Shown: one piece after another, positions 17,958 through 27,351 of the stretch
Position numbering within the stretch: the first letter of the stretch is position 1
Layout of the letters: every line of letters starts with the position of its first letter
DNA from: Piscinibacter sp.
GTDB taxonomy: Bacteria; Pseudomonadota; Gammaproteobacteria; Burkholderiales; Burkholderiaceae_C
Assembly (NCBI GenBank): GCA_017983795.1
Contig: JAGOAS010000008.1
Location: 94,926-158,925, forward strand
Direction: 5' to 3'
Length of the DNA stretch: 64,000 nucleotides
The notes under the pieces: model-generated
The model's database searches: none
Told to the model about the DNA's origin: nothing
What the model saw: only the letters and a program-made list of their open reading frames with translations
Position numbers and translations under genes: made by a program

Positions 17958-19842
17958 CGCTGTCCTTCTTCTGCGGCGCGGAGGTCGCGCGGTCGTACAT
18001 CTGCGCGACGGCGAAGCGCGCCTGCTGCGAATACGTGGCGAGGCGCTCCTTCTGGCGGTTCAGCTCGGCGACGGCGATCTCCTGCACCTCCTTGCGCTGG
18101 TCTTCCGACAGCGCCGCGACGCGCGGGATCAGCCCCTTGATGCGCGCGGCCAGCTCGGCGATGCGGCGGGCGAAGGCTTCGTGGCGCGCCGGCTCCTCGA
18201 CCTGCGCGCGCGCCACCGCGGCCTCGCGCTCGCGCGCCTGGGCGAGCTCGGCATCGATGGTCTTCATGTCCTTGCGCGCTTCCCAGGCGCGCGCCGGGTA
18301 CTCCTGCGCCAGGCGCCAGGTCAGCGCGCCCGACACCAGGCGCGTGCGCTCGCGAATGCGCTCGGCCTCGCTGTCGTCGCTCACGTCGGCGAGGCCCTTC
18401 TTCACTGCGTCGACCACGGCGAGCAGCTCGCGATCCTTCGCGTTGGCGAAGGCCTGCGGATCCTGCTCGCGCACGGCGCGCTCGACCTCGCCGGCCACCG
18501 CGTCGCGGCGCTCGGCCAGCGCCTTCAGGTTGACGGCGCGCGCCTGCGCCTGCACGGCCGGCAGGCGCTCGGCGTAGGCGCGGCGGCGGTTGTCCAGCAT
18601 GTCGCCGAATACGCCGAGCTTGTCTTCCCAGTCTTTCAGGTTGCGGTCGAGGAAGCGCAGGTCGCGGTAGTTCTTGAACGCCTCCTGGAACTCGTGGCCC
18701 GCCATCACCTGCGTCAGGTGGCTGGCGTGCGGCATCTGCGGCAGCTCGCGGATCGACCAGAACCAGCCCATCTCCTCGCCCGGGTTGCGCTCGATCAGAC
18801 CCTCGATCAGCGTGCCCGAGCGGATCGCGGCGATCGACTCCTCGAGCCGGCCGCCCTCAGCCTCGTAGGCGGCGATGGCCCCGTTGTACTGCTCGGTGGC
18901 CTCGCCGTAGGCGCCCAGCTCGGCGTAGGCGTAGGGAATCGCGATGCGCGCCTCCAGCACGGCGGCGTCGCTGGCGTCGCGCTGCGCGAGTTCGAGCCAG
19001 GGCACCAGCGCCTGCTTGGGATCCTTCAGCTCGGCGGCGGCCCAGCCGAAGCCGAGCAGCGCCTTGTTCGACAGCATGCCCTGCATGCGCACGCGCTGCA
19101 GCGACTGGCGCGCCTCGTCCGGCTTGGCGGCCTGCAGCGCGGCGAAGCCGAGCGCGAGGTTGGCCTTGTCGCGCAGGGCTCGCATCTCTTCGTCGGGGGC
19201 CGGCGTGAGGCCGATCTGCTCGAGCAGCTTGACGCCTTTGTCCACCTCGCCGCTCTTCACCTGCGCGACGCCGAGGTTGTAGCGCGCGTACTGGCCGAGC
19301 GGGCTTTGCTTGTCGACGCCCTCGAGCAGCGCCGCCGCGCCGGCGTAGTCGCCGCGCGCCATCATCAGGTTGGACTGCAGCAGCAGCCGGTCTTCCTCGA
19401 GCGACTTGGGCAGATCCGCTCCGATGCGCGCGACGGCGTCGTCGGCCTCGGCGAGGAAGCCGCGCTGGTAGCGGATCTTGGCGAGGTAGAACCAGGCGCG
19501 ATCGCGCACCGGCGGGGCCGCGCCCTTGTCGATCAGGCGCGCGAAGATCTCGCCGGCCTCCTTGTGCAGGCCGTAGGAGAGCAGCATGCCGCCGCGCAGC
19601 ACCTCGGCCTCGTCGTCGTGCGGGGCGATGCGCTGGAAATGCTGCGAGGCCATCAGCGTCGTGATCGACGTGAAGTAGCGGTCCTGGAAGAAATGGAACA
19701 GCGCATCGCCGTAGTGCGGCGCCTCGACCGGGCGCGCCGCCTCGTTGGCCGGCACCGGCCAGGGCTTGGGCGGTGCGGCGCCGGCCGCGGCGCAGGCCGC
19801 CAGCGCGGCGGCCGCGAGCAGGGGTCTCACGAACATGCGCAC
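17941..19842 (-). CDS. Exported TPR / coiled-coil protein
   Basis: 633 residues with a Sec signal peptide (MRMFVRPLLAAAALAACAAAGA). The first two thirds look like TPR repeats (KEAGEIFARLIDKG, DRAWFYLAKIRYQRG, QYARYNLGVAQVKSG). The C-terminal third is rich in charged heptads (LAQAREREAAVARAQVEEPA) and probably coiled coil. The cysteines near the signal cleavage site do not form a clear lipobox. Predicted periplasmic structural component. It starts two bases after the 181-residue gene. Confidence 0.82.
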   Translation of the reverse strand: MRMFVRPLLAAAALAACAAAGAAPPKPWPVPANEAARPVEAPHYGDALFHFFQDRYFTSITTLMASQHFQRIAPHDDEAEVLRGGMLLSYGLHKEAGEIFARLIDKGAAPPVRDRAWFYLAKIRYQRGFLAEADDAVARIGADLPKSLEEDRLLLQSNLMMARGDYAGAAALLEGVDKQSPLGQYARYNLGVAQVKSGEVDKGVKLLEQIGLTPAPDEEMRALRDKANLALGFAALQAAKPDEARQSLQRVRMQGMLSNKALLGFGWAAAELKDPKQALVPWLELAQRDASDAAVLEARIAIPYAYAELGAYGEATEQYNGAIAAYEAEGGRLEESIAAIRSGTLIEGLIERNPGEEMGWFWSIRELPQMPHASHLTQVMAGHEFQEAFKNYRDLRFLDRNLKDWEDKLGVFGDMLDNRRRAYAERLPAVQAQARAVNLKALAERRDAVAGEVERAVREQDPQAFANAKDRELLAVVDAVKKGLADVSDDSEAERIRERTRLVSGALTWRLAQEYPARAWEARKDMKTIDAELAQAREREAAVARAQVEEPARHEAFARRIAELAARIKGLIPRVAALSEDQRKEVQEIAVAELNRQKERLATYSQQARFAVAQMYDRATSAPQKKDSDAPAQ

Positions 19843-19844
19843 GC

Positions 19845-20390
19845 CTACTGCCAGACCTTGACGTCGAACTCCGGCTGCAGCTTGCCGGTGGAATCCTTGA
19901 TGCGCAGCTCGATGTACTTGGGCTCGGTGCCCTTGTCGAACTTGACCGTCGCGCCGCGCTTGTAGTCGCGCTCGTGCGGGCCCTGGCCGGTGAAGAAGGC
20001 CACCAGCTCGTGGCTGCCGGCGCGCAGGTTGCCGAGGTAGACGCGCTGCACGCCGCCGCGGTGCAGCGCGCTCACCTCGAGCGGCGTGTAGAGGTAGTTG
20101 GCGACCGGCTTGTCGTCGAGCTTGATCTGCACCGAGTCGAGCTGGAACAGCTTGCCCACGTCCATCGACACGAACAGCGCCACCTGCGTATTGGCCGGGA
20201 ACAGCAGCTCCTCCTCCAGCACCAGCAAGTCGCGGTTGAGGCGGATGACGTCGCCCTTCACGTCCTGGATGCGCGCGTCGAGCGTGTTGGGCGCGGCGGG
20301 CGGCGCGGCGGTCTGGGCGAAGGCGGGCAGCAGCGCGGCGGCCAGCGCGAGGCCGGCGAGCGCCTGATGGAAACGGGTGAGGAGCGCCAT
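19845..20390 (-). CDS. Exported protein of unknown function with N-terminal coiled coil
   Basis: 181 residues: a signal peptide (cut near LLPAFAQ), a short coiled-coil-like helix (DARIQDVKGDVIRLNRDLLVLEEELLF) and a beta-rich domain (TQVALFVSMD, VQIKLDDKPVANYLYT, RVYLGNLRAGSHELVAFFTG). I do not recognise the family. The beta domain reads like a compact immunoglobulin- or carbohydrate-binding-like fold. It sits between the DUF3570 barrel gene and the TPR genes, bridging the two halves of the cluster. Confidence 0.8.
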   Translation of the reverse strand: MALLTRFHQALAGLALAAALLPAFAQTAAPPAAPNTLDARIQDVKGDVIRLNRDLLVLEEELLFPANTQVALFVSMDVGKLFQLDSVQIKLDDKPVANYLYTPLEVSALHRGGVQRVYLGNLRAGSHELVAFFTGQGPHERDYKRGATVKFDKGTEPKYIELRIKDSTGKLQPEFDVKVWQ

Positions 20391-20410
20391 GGCGTCGATG
20401 CTTTCGGGAT

Positions 20411-21514
20411 TCAGAAGGTGGCCGTCACGTACAGCTGCAGCAGGTTGGCGTTGAAGGTGTAGGCCTCGCCGCTGCGGATGTCGGTGAAGTCGCTGTAGTC
20501 GAAGCGGATGCGTTCGAGCGAGCCGTTGATCTTGAGCTCGTACTCGCCGGGCACGCGCTTGTAGACGTAGCTCAGCTTGCCGCCGATACCGAAGCTGCGG
20601 AAGGCGCTGAGCTGGCGGTTGCGCGACAGGTAGAGCGTCTCGCTGGTGGCGTTGTCGCTGTAGAACAGCGCCTTGCCCTGCTTGTAGAAGCGCGCGAAGC
20701 CGTCGGCCAACCAGTCGTTGCCGACGTAGCGGCTGTAGCCGGCTTCCAGCGTGTGGGCCTTGATGTTCCAGGTGTCCCAGAAGTAGCGGTACTCGGCGCG
20801 CGCGGCGTTGCGCTCGCCGAGGTCGCCGATCATGCGGAACTTGAGCGCGCGGCTGGTGCGCGTGCGCGGGTTGCGCTCCGGCACGGCAGCGCCGAACACG
20901 CGCGCCACGCGGTAGGGGCTGCCGAGGTAGCCGTCGTCGGACACCACCTCGAGGTTGACGCTGCCCAGCAGGCGCGGCGTCAGCACCTGCGTCACGCCGA
21001 GGCGGTACTGCCAGTGCTTGGCGTTGTCGTTGAAGGTCGGCTCGTTGTGCTTGAGGACCTTGTCGACGCCGCGCGTGAAGCCCAGCGCGATGGTGGTCAT
21101 GTTGCCGTAGACCTCCTGGGCGACGTCGATGCTGACGCTGTCGGCCTGGTAGTCGGGCTCCTTGCTGCGGTAGACGCCCAGCGACATCAGCGCGTCGCGG
21201 TGTGCGTAGGCTACGCCGAAGTCGTAGGCCTTGCGCGTCTCCTTGAAGGGGCTGGCGGTGGTGACCACGTCGATCGAGGCATTGCTCACCGCGTCGACGT
21301 AGTACGAGCCCGACAGCGAGACCTTGTCGGCGATGCTCTTGCGCACCAGCAGCGCCGGGCCGTCGGCCGTGACGCCGCCGCCCTTGTAGAGGTGGTACAG
21401 GCCCTCGGCGCGGTTCTCGGGCAGCTCGATCGCCTTGGCGCCGCCCATCGCGAGCAGGCTGCCGAACAAGCCTGCGATGCGCTGCCAGAGCACGCGCAGT
21501 TCAGTTGCAGCCAC
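20411..21514 (-). CDS. DUF3570 outer-membrane beta-barrel protein
   Basis: 367 residues with an N-terminal hydrophobic signal (AGLFGSLLAMGGAKA), many alternating amphipathic strands, and a terminal phenylalanine (YVTATF) of the kind read by the BAM complex. Segments such as YYVDAVSNASIDVVTTASPFKE and GVYRSKEPDYQADSVSIDV fit DUF3570. The start is GTG 21514, supported by AAGGAGG five bases upstream and overlapping the DUF4266 gene by 14 bases. DUF3570 and DUF4266 genes usually travel together; neither has a proven function. Confidence 0.88.
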   Translation of the reverse strand: MAATELRVLWQRIAGLFGSLLAMGGAKAIELPENRAEGLYHLYKGGGVTADGPALLVRKSIADKVSLSGSYYVDAVSNASIDVVTTASPFKETRKAYDFGVAYAHRDALMSLGVYRSKEPDYQADSVSIDVAQEVYGNMTTIALGFTRGVDKVLKHNEPTFNDNAKHWQYRLGVTQVLTPRLLGSVNLEVVSDDGYLGSPYRVARVFGAAVPERNPRTRTSRALKFRMIGDLGERNAARAEYRYFWDTWNIKAHTLEAGYSRYVGNDWLADGFARFYKQGKALFYSDNATSETLYLSRNRQLSAFRSFGIGGKLSYVYKRVPGEYELKINGSLERIRFDYSDFTDIRSGEAYTFNANLLQLYVTATF

Positions 21515-21754
21515 AGCCGCCTCCTTGCGCCGTGTTGGCGCCGCGCGCGGCCTCGCGCACCACCAGCACGTGCTCGCGGTGGCGCGCGGCCAGGCCGTCG
21601 CTGCCGGGTTTCATGATCGGGTCGGCGAGGCGCTCGCGCTCGTAGGGCTTGACCCAGGGCTCGGGCAGCGTGGGCATGTGCCACGACGAGCAGCCGGCGA
21701 GCGCTGCCGCGCCGGCGAGCGCCGCGAGAAGAAGGGCGGGGCGGTGCGTCTTCA

Positions 21755-21758
<4 letters not shown>
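21501..21758 (-). CDS. DUF4266 small lipoprotein
   Basis: 85 residues: signal peptide with lipobox LAGC, the conserved core WVKPYERERLADPIM, and a glycine- and cysteine-rich end (GGGCGCN). The core and the C-terminal GGGCGC tail are the DUF4266 signature. The tail cysteines could bind metal, carry a cofactor or be substrates of the neighbouring TlpA thioredoxin. Its start overlaps the TlpA stop, and it overlaps the DUF3570 start by 14 bases, so all three are translationally coupled. Confidence 0.88.
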
Positions 21759-22288
<530 letters not shown>

Positions 22289-22296
22289 GGACGGGC

Positions 22297-22938
22297 TCAG
22301 AAGTAGTAGGCGAAGCCGGTGGTCAGCTCGAGGTTCTGGGTGTTCTGGCGCACGCCCAGCAGGTCGTAGCTGAAGATGTGGTCGCGCACGTCGACGCGCA
22401 CCGCCCAGCGGTCGGTGAACAGCACGCGGAAGCCGAAGCCGACGTTGAAGGTCTGCTTGCGCTGGTTGGCGAACTTGGTGCTGCCGACGCCGCCGATCAC
22501 GTAGATCGACGAGGCCTTGGCGTACTTGCTGCCGAGGAAGATCTCGCCCGGGAAGAGGTTGTAGCCGGCCGAGACGTTGTAGTAGCTGAGCTTCTTGTCG
22601 GTGTCGGCCAGCGGGCCGGAGCCGGGGAAGATCTCCTCGAAGGTCTTGTCGCTGACCTTGGTGCGCGCGTACACGCTCTCGACGAAGAAGTCCTCGCTGA
22701 GGTGGTAGCCCAGGCGCACGCCGCCGACGGCGCTGGCGCCGAAGCTCTGCGTCGCGTAGGTGCCGGCGAGCAGCCCGACCTCGAAGTCCTTGGAGGGGAA
22801 CTGCGGGATGCGCACGTCGCGGCGCTGCACCTCCGGCGCGATCACCTGCTCGTTGGCGGGTTGCTGCGCGGGGGCGGCGGTCTGTGCAAGGGCGGGGGCG
22901 GCAAGCGCCGCGGTCAGGGCAAGCAGGGTCAGTCGCAT
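22297..22938 (-). CDS. Outer-membrane beta-barrel domain protein
   Basis: 213 residues with a signal peptide (MRLTLLALTAALAAPALAQ), a short periplasmic lead (QRRDVRIPQFPSKDFEVG) and a small barrel of about eight strands (GVRLGYHLSEDFFVESVYART, YYNVSAGYNLFPGEIFLG) ending in GFAYYF, a BAM-type C-terminal aromatic. The fold resembles OmpA/OmpW-like barrels. Similar small barrels (GltA/GltB/GltH) occur with the Agl/Glt complex. It lies eight bases upstream of the TlpA gene. Confidence 0.86.
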   Translation of the reverse strand: MRLTLLALTAALAAPALAQTAAPAQQPANEQVIAPEVQRRDVRIPQFPSKDFEVGLLAGTYATQSFGASAVGGVRLGYHLSEDFFVESVYARTKVSDKTFEEIFPGSGPLADTDKKLSYYNVSAGYNLFPGEIFLGSKYAKASSIYVIGGVGSTKFANQRKQTFNVGFGFRVLFTDRWAVRVDVRDHIFSYDLLGVRQNTQNLELTTGFAYYF

Positions 22939-22959
22939 GGTGTTGTTCTCGTCGCGAGC

Positions 22960-23736
22960 TCAGAAGAAGAACGACAGGCCGCCGGTGAGGGCGCGGTATT
23001 CGCCCGAGCGCGTGTCGTTCAGGAAGGCCGTGTAGATCGAGTAGTCGGCGCGCAGCACGAAGCGATCGGTGAGGTAGTAGCGCACGCCGATCGAGGCGTT
23101 GGCCAGGCGCGCGTCGGTGGTGATCGCCGACACCAGGCTGGTGTTCGGGATGTTCTTGAAGTTGCCCATGCCCGCCGCGAAGAAGGGCGAGATGCGCTGG
23201 TCGGAGAAGGGCTCGAGCTGCAGGTTGACGTGCCAGAAGCTCGTGCCCGAGAACACGCCCTGCACCTGGCCCACCGTGGCCTCGACGCCGATCGATTCCG
23301 AGAGCTTGTAGCCGGCCCAGAACTTGAGCATCGGCTCCTTCTTGAAGTGGCCCCAGCCGGCGCCCAGCTCGACGCGGCGCTGCAGGTAGTCGTCGAAGGC
23401 GAGGTCGCGGAAGGAGCGCGCCACGCCGGCGTCGGTCAGCGTGGTGACGAGCTGGCGGCGGTGCACCCAGCCTTCCTTGCCGTTCTCGGTGCGCACCTTG
23501 TACCAGTCGGTGTAGCGCAGCTCGATCTCGACCCACTCGGCGCGCGCGGCGACGTGGTGGATGGGGTAGCCGCGGCCCGGACCGGTGTGCATCTCCAGGT
23601 ACGGGTCGGTGACCTGCAGGCGTTCGGTGCGCGGCGGCGCCTCGTCGGCGGCGAAGGCGGGAAGCGCCGCGCCGGCGGCCAGGCCGATCGCGAGCGCGGC
23701 AAGGGCGCGTGCCGCCCGGTGCGAGGGCGGTGTCAT
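22960..23736 (-). CDS. SH3-domain outer-membrane beta-barrel protein
   Basis: 258 residues: a signal peptide (to about residue 31), a bacterial SH3-like domain (about 37-95: YLEMHTGPGRGYPIHHVAARAEW ... GWVHRRQL) and a C-terminal barrel that ends in GGLSFFF. The SH3 part may bind peptidoglycan or a partner protein, with the barrel anchoring it in the outer membrane. It overlaps the upstream lipoprotein gene by four bases (ATGA). The barrel resembles that of the next gene, suggesting a paired assembly. Confidence 0.86.
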   Translation of the reverse strand: MTPPSHRAARALAALAIGLAAGAALPAFAADEAPPRTERLQVTDPYLEMHTGPGRGYPIHHVAARAEWVEIELRYTDWYKVRTENGKEGWVHRRQLVTTLTDAGVARSFRDLAFDDYLQRRVELGAGWGHFKKEPMLKFWAGYKLSESIGVEATVGQVQGVFSGTSFWHVNLQLEPFSDQRISPFFAAGMGNFKNIPNTSLVSAITTDARLANASIGVRYYLTDRFVLRADYSIYTAFLNDTRSGEYRALTGGLSFFF

Positions 23737-24323
23737 TGGTCGAGGCAGTCGCCGGTGGAGGTGAGCATGCTGTTGCCGGCGATGCTGAACTCGTCCTGGC
23801 CCTGCGGCATGGGCCGGCTGATCCAGAAGGAGATGCGCTTCGCGTTCGGGTCGTTGGCGTCGAAGAAGATCTGTCCGCCGCCGTGCAGCACCTGCAGCAT
23901 CGGCTTCTCGAGCAGGCGGCTCTCGCCGGGCGCGCCGATCACGGTGGCGCCCTGCGAGGAATAGAAGTTCTTGTACATGTCGCTCGCGCGCACCACCTCG
24001 GGCGTGTTGGCCGGATTCGACAGGTCGACCATCGGCGCCGAGCCGATCAGGCGCAGCGCGCCGCCGGTGCCGGTGTTGGTGTCGTGGCAGCCGCCGCTGG
24101 CGCAGGTGTTGGTGGTCGTGACCCCGTTCTGGTTCACCTGCAGCCGCAGCGAATAGATCGGGTTGACGCACTTCTGGAAGTAGATGAACGACAGCTTCTG
24201 GCCGGTCGTCTGCCCCGGGTTCTGGATCGAGTCGGGGTTGGACAGCGGGTTGCCGCCGCCGCAGCTGGCGAGCAGTGCGGCAGCGGCAAGCGCAGCGATC
24301 GCGGCAGGGCGCTTCTTCGTCAT
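23733..24323 (-). CDS. Small lipoprotein with one CX4CH haem-type motif
   Basis: 196 residues: a lipobox signal (LLASC, C21), then a domain with C74-x4-C79-H80, a spacing found in some c-type cytochromes. An additional Cys (C52) lies ahead of it. The C-terminal half (SRLLEKPMLQVLHGGGQIFF and KRISFWISRPMPQGQ) is similar in tone to planctomycete-type cytochrome C domains in which a haem segment precedes a short helix. It overlaps both neighbours by four bases and is probably a subunit or electron partner of the three-haem protein upstream. The haem assignment is inference from motif spacing. Confidence 0.78.
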   Translation of the reverse strand: MTKKRPAAIAALAAAALLASCGGGNPLSNPDSIQNPGQTTGQKLSFIYFQKCVNPIYSLRLQVNQNGVTTTNTCASGGCHDTNTGTGGALRLIGSAPMVDLSNPANTPEVVRASDMYKNFYSSQGATVIGAPGESRLLEKPMLQVLHGGGQIFFDANDPNAKRISFWISRPMPQGQDEFSIAGNSMLTSTGDCLDQ

Positions 24324-27307
24324 TGGGTCTGGCAGCCGCTGGCGATCCAGCTGGCGATGGTGTTGTACTTGGCGCCGCCGGCCGGCAGCGGCGCTGCGCT
24401 GCCGGTCGCGCCCGAGGGGTGCGGCGCGGTCGACGGACGGCGCAGCAACGCGCTCGAAGGCCCGTTGCAGACGTCGGAGATCATCGTCAGCGTCACGTTG
24501 TAGTCGCCTTCGATGCTGCCGGCCAGCACGAAGCGGTTGTCGGCGAAGCTCTGCGCCGTCTGCGCCGCGCCCGAGTTGCCGTTCGGCTGGTGGCAGCTCG
24601 CGCAGTCGGACTGCAGGATCGGGAATACGGCGCTCTCGAAGACGGTCTGGCTCAGCCTGGCCACGCGCACCGGGCTGCCGTTGGCCGCCAGATTGTTGTA
24701 GTACTGGCCGCCCAGGTCCATCCACTCGGAGACGACGCGCTTCTCGGCGAGGTTGAGCAGGGTCGAGTGGTCGGGCGGGCCGGCCGGCGGGTTCGGGTGC
24801 GCGGTGCGCGCGGCGGCGCTGGCCTTCAGGTTCTCGCCGAAGATGATCTCGCCCAGACGCGAAGCGCGCGCCATGCCGAATACGCCGGGGGCCATGGTCT
24901 CGACCAGGGCCGCGCCGCGCACGATCTCGGGCTCGCCGTCGCGCAGACGCGTCTGCGGCAGGCCGGTGGCGGGGTCGATCACCGGGTCGCCGAGCACCAG
25001 CTCCTCGTAGGAGGTCACGCGGCCGGTGCCGGAGATCGTGCCGCGCAGGTCGAGCTTGGCTGGATCGGCGTGGCAGTTGGTGCAGGTGTTGGTGCCGCGG
25101 TCGCGCGACCACAGCGGCTGCACGTGATCCGGGTAGTTGACGAAGCCGTTGGTCGGCACCGCGGTGCGCAGGTCGTCGGCCGGATTGGCATTGCCGGTGT
25201 AGCGGATGGTGACCGGCGCGCGCGCGCTCGTGCCGGTGGCCCACACGTCGGTGAACTCCATGTCGGTGGACATCACGAGGCGGCTCGCGTCCAGACGCGT
25301 GCGCGTCGAAGCCAGCGTCTCGCCGGACTGGTGCTGGCTCGCCAGCGCCGTGTTCAGCGCCGCCGGCAGCGTGTCGACCACGGTGCCGGAGTTGATCGAG
25401 GCACCGCGGCGCGGGCTGTGGCAGCCCAGGCAGGTGCGGCGCTCGCCGGGGCGCACCTGGATCCAGTTCAGGTGCGTCTGCACGCCGCGGCCCTTGTTGT
25501 CGATCACGGTCAGCCCGATCGGCGTGTCGGCCGGCACGTGCAGCTTGAACGAGCCGTCCGGCTCGATCGGTGCATAGCCGAGGATCTGCTGCGGCTCGAA
25601 GTCGGTCTCGCCGATCGCCTCGCGCATCGCGGTGCTGCCGGCCTGCGGCCCGACCACGCGCGTGGCGCGGATGAAGCGCATCGGCGAGCAGCCGTAGGCG
25701 GCGTCGGCCGGATCCTTCAGGCGGCGCAGGTCGGCCACCTGGGCGCGCGTGTCGGCGGCACTCAGCGGCGCGGTCTTGGCGATGCCGGCGCTGCAGCCGG
25801 CCGGCAGGTCGGAGGCGGCCAGCATGGTCTCGCCGTTGCGCTCCAGGCCGTCGGTGTCGTAGACGGAACGCACCTCGATCTCGCCCAGGCCCTGCGCGGC
25901 CAGCGTCGCGTCGACGCTGGTCGGGGCGGTGGCGTTGGGCTCGGCGCGCTTGTCGATCGCCACCGGGTCGACGTACATGAAGCCGGCCGGCGGCGTGGCG
26001 ACGGGCAGGAAGGTCTGCTTGGCCGGGTCGAACATGTAGATGGAATAGGCGGCGGGCGCGTTGTCCTGCACCGCAGCGGCGGCGCGCTCGGCGCGCGACA
26101 TCGTCTCGTCTTCCAGCGAGGCGCGCTCGGCGGCGGTGAGGTTGGCGCAGGGGATCACCGTGCCGTTGCGCGTCACCTCGCAGGGGCGGTAGGCGAGCAG
26201 CACGCGGTCGGTGCCGTCCCACAGCGGGTAGGGCGTGGTGATGCGGCCGTAGGGCGAGAGGCCGCGGTTCTGGTTGAGCGCCTTCTCGGTCACCTCGGTC
26301 TGGCCGCCGACGGCCGCGACCGTCTTGTTGGCCGGCGTGTTGTATTCGGAGTAGTTGGCCGCGTCGATGAACATCAGCGAGCCGCCTTCCTGGGTGCGCG
26401 ACAGCGCCATCAGGTCGGAGGAGACGAAGCCCTTGTACTTGCCGGCCGGATCCATCTCGCGCGGGTGCAGGAAGCTGTTGCCCGGGCTCTGCGAGCCGTA
26501 CAGCACGAACATGTCGGTGCCGTCGGGCTTGACGCGGAAGATCGCGAAGCGGTTGCGGATGCCGGCATGCTCCCAGCGCGAGAACATGATCTCGCCGTTG
26601 CTGCGCACCACCGGGTTGCGGTCGTGGCTGGCGTTCACCGAGATCTGCGTGATGGCGCCGCCGTCCTTGTCCATGGTGTGCAGCTGCAGCACCCGCTCGC
26701 GCTCGTATTCGTCGAGCGCGTAGAAGGTCTGGTTGCCCTGCACCGTCTTGGTCAGGCCCTGGCGGTTGGACGAGAACACGAAGCCGCCGCCCGGCAGGTA
26801 GGCCGGGTCGACGTCGTCGTCCGTGGTCGAGGCGGTCAGGCGGCGGAAGCTGCCGCCGGTCAGCCCGCCCGTGCTCATGTCGTATTCCCAGATGTTCCAG
26901 CGCCCGGTGCAGGCCGGCGCGCCGTTGATGGTGGCCGGGTTGGTGGCCGGGCACTTCATCGTGAAGACGATCTTCTTGCCGTCGTACGAAACCTCGGGGT
27001 CCGACGCGTCGCCGTTGGCGACGCCCTGCGCGTCGCGCGTGAACTGCGAGGTCAGGTTGTGCTCGGGCGCGCTGGGGCTGGACTTCTCGCGCAGGATCAG
27101 GTCGCCGCCCGGCGCGAAGGGCGAGCCGTTGGTCGGGTTGATGGTCATCGCCGTCGAGCGCTTGGCATAGACGATGGGCACGTTGCCCTCGACCGTGACC
27201 GAGCCGTCGCTGGTGCTGCCGCCCGAACAGCCCGCGAGCACGGCCGCGGCGACGGCGGCCAACCCGAACGCCGCGATGCGGCCCTGCTTGTGCGTGAGTG
27301 TCCTCAT
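24320..27307 (-). CDS. Three-haem beta-propeller lipoprotein resembling hydrazine-synthase-alpha-like proteins
   Basis: 995 residues. A lipobox (LAGC, C27) directs it to the envelope. The N-terminal half holds TolB/PD40-type propeller repeats (DPEVSYDGKKIVFTMKC, VDPAYLPGGGFVFSSNRQG, DRNPVVRSNGEIMFSRWE). The C-terminal half has three c-type haem motifs: CLGCH (626-630), CTNCH (742-746) and CASCH (902-906). A propeller joined to such haem segments is the layout of the hydrazine synthase alpha subunit and its many uncharacterised relatives. I do not infer anammox chemistry; a role in periplasmic electron transfer is more likely. An SGAT at 965-968 resembles a flavinylation core but lacks the upstream Asp. 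Confidence 0.85.
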   Translation of the reverse strand: MRTLTHKQGRIAAFGLAAVAAAVLAGCSGGSTSDGSVTVEGNVPIVYAKRSTAMTINPTNGSPFAPGGDLILREKSSPSAPEHNLTSQFTRDAQGVANGDASDPEVSYDGKKIVFTMKCPATNPATINGAPACTGRWNIWEYDMSTGGLTGGSFRRLTASTTDDDVDPAYLPGGGFVFSSNRQGLTKTVQGNQTFYALDEYERERVLQLHTMDKDGGAITQISVNASHDRNPVVRSNGEIMFSRWEHAGIRNRFAIFRVKPDGTDMFVLYGSQSPGNSFLHPREMDPAGKYKGFVSSDLMALSRTQEGGSLMFIDAANYSEYNTPANKTVAAVGGQTEVTEKALNQNRGLSPYGRITTPYPLWDGTDRVLLAYRPCEVTRNGTVIPCANLTAAERASLEDETMSRAERAAAAVQDNAPAAYSIYMFDPAKQTFLPVATPPAGFMYVDPVAIDKRAEPNATAPTSVDATLAAQGLGEIEVRSVYDTDGLERNGETMLAASDLPAGCSAGIAKTAPLSAADTRAQVADLRRLKDPADAAYGCSPMRFIRATRVVGPQAGSTAMREAIGETDFEPQQILGYAPIEPDGSFKLHVPADTPIGLTVIDNKGRGVQTHLNWIQVRPGERRTCLGCHSPRRGASINSGTVVDTLPAALNTALASQHQSGETLASTRTRLDASRLVMSTDMEFTDVWATGTSARAPVTIRYTGNANPADDLRTAVPTNGFVNYPDHVQPLWSRDRGTNTCTNCHADPAKLDLRGTISGTGRVTSYEELVLGDPVIDPATGLPQTRLRDGEPEIVRGAALVETMAPGVFGMARASRLGEIIFGENLKASAAARTAHPNPPAGPPDHSTLLNLAEKRVVSEWMDLGGQYYNNLAANGSPVRVARLSQTVFESAVFPILQSDCASCHQPNGNSGAAQTAQSFADNRFVLAGSIEGDYNVTLTMISDVCNGPSSALLRRPSTAPHPSGATGSAAPLPAGGAKYNTIASWIASGCQTQ

Positions 27308-27351
27308 CTTCACCTCCACTGGTACTGCTACTGCTGAAAGATGCGGGCCGG

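Noticed and set aside
15103-18140. Long open frames on the plus strand opposite the TPR genes (over 1100 codons)
   Set aside because: Shadow frames from high-GC coding sequence. The minus-strand proteins have signal peptides, TPR repeats and overlapping starts and stops; the plus-strand ones have none.
24320-27307. Calling the haem protein a hydrazine synthase subunit and inferring anammox metabolism
   Set aside because: Only the domain layout is similar; there are no hydrazine synthase beta/gamma or hydrazine dehydrogenase genes, and the organism is a betaproteobacterium.
24275-27337. A plus-strand open frame of about 1000 codons opposite the haem protein gene
   Set aside because: Arg/Ala/Gly/Val-rich shadow without recognisable motifs; the minus frame carries three CXXCH motifs and a lipobox.
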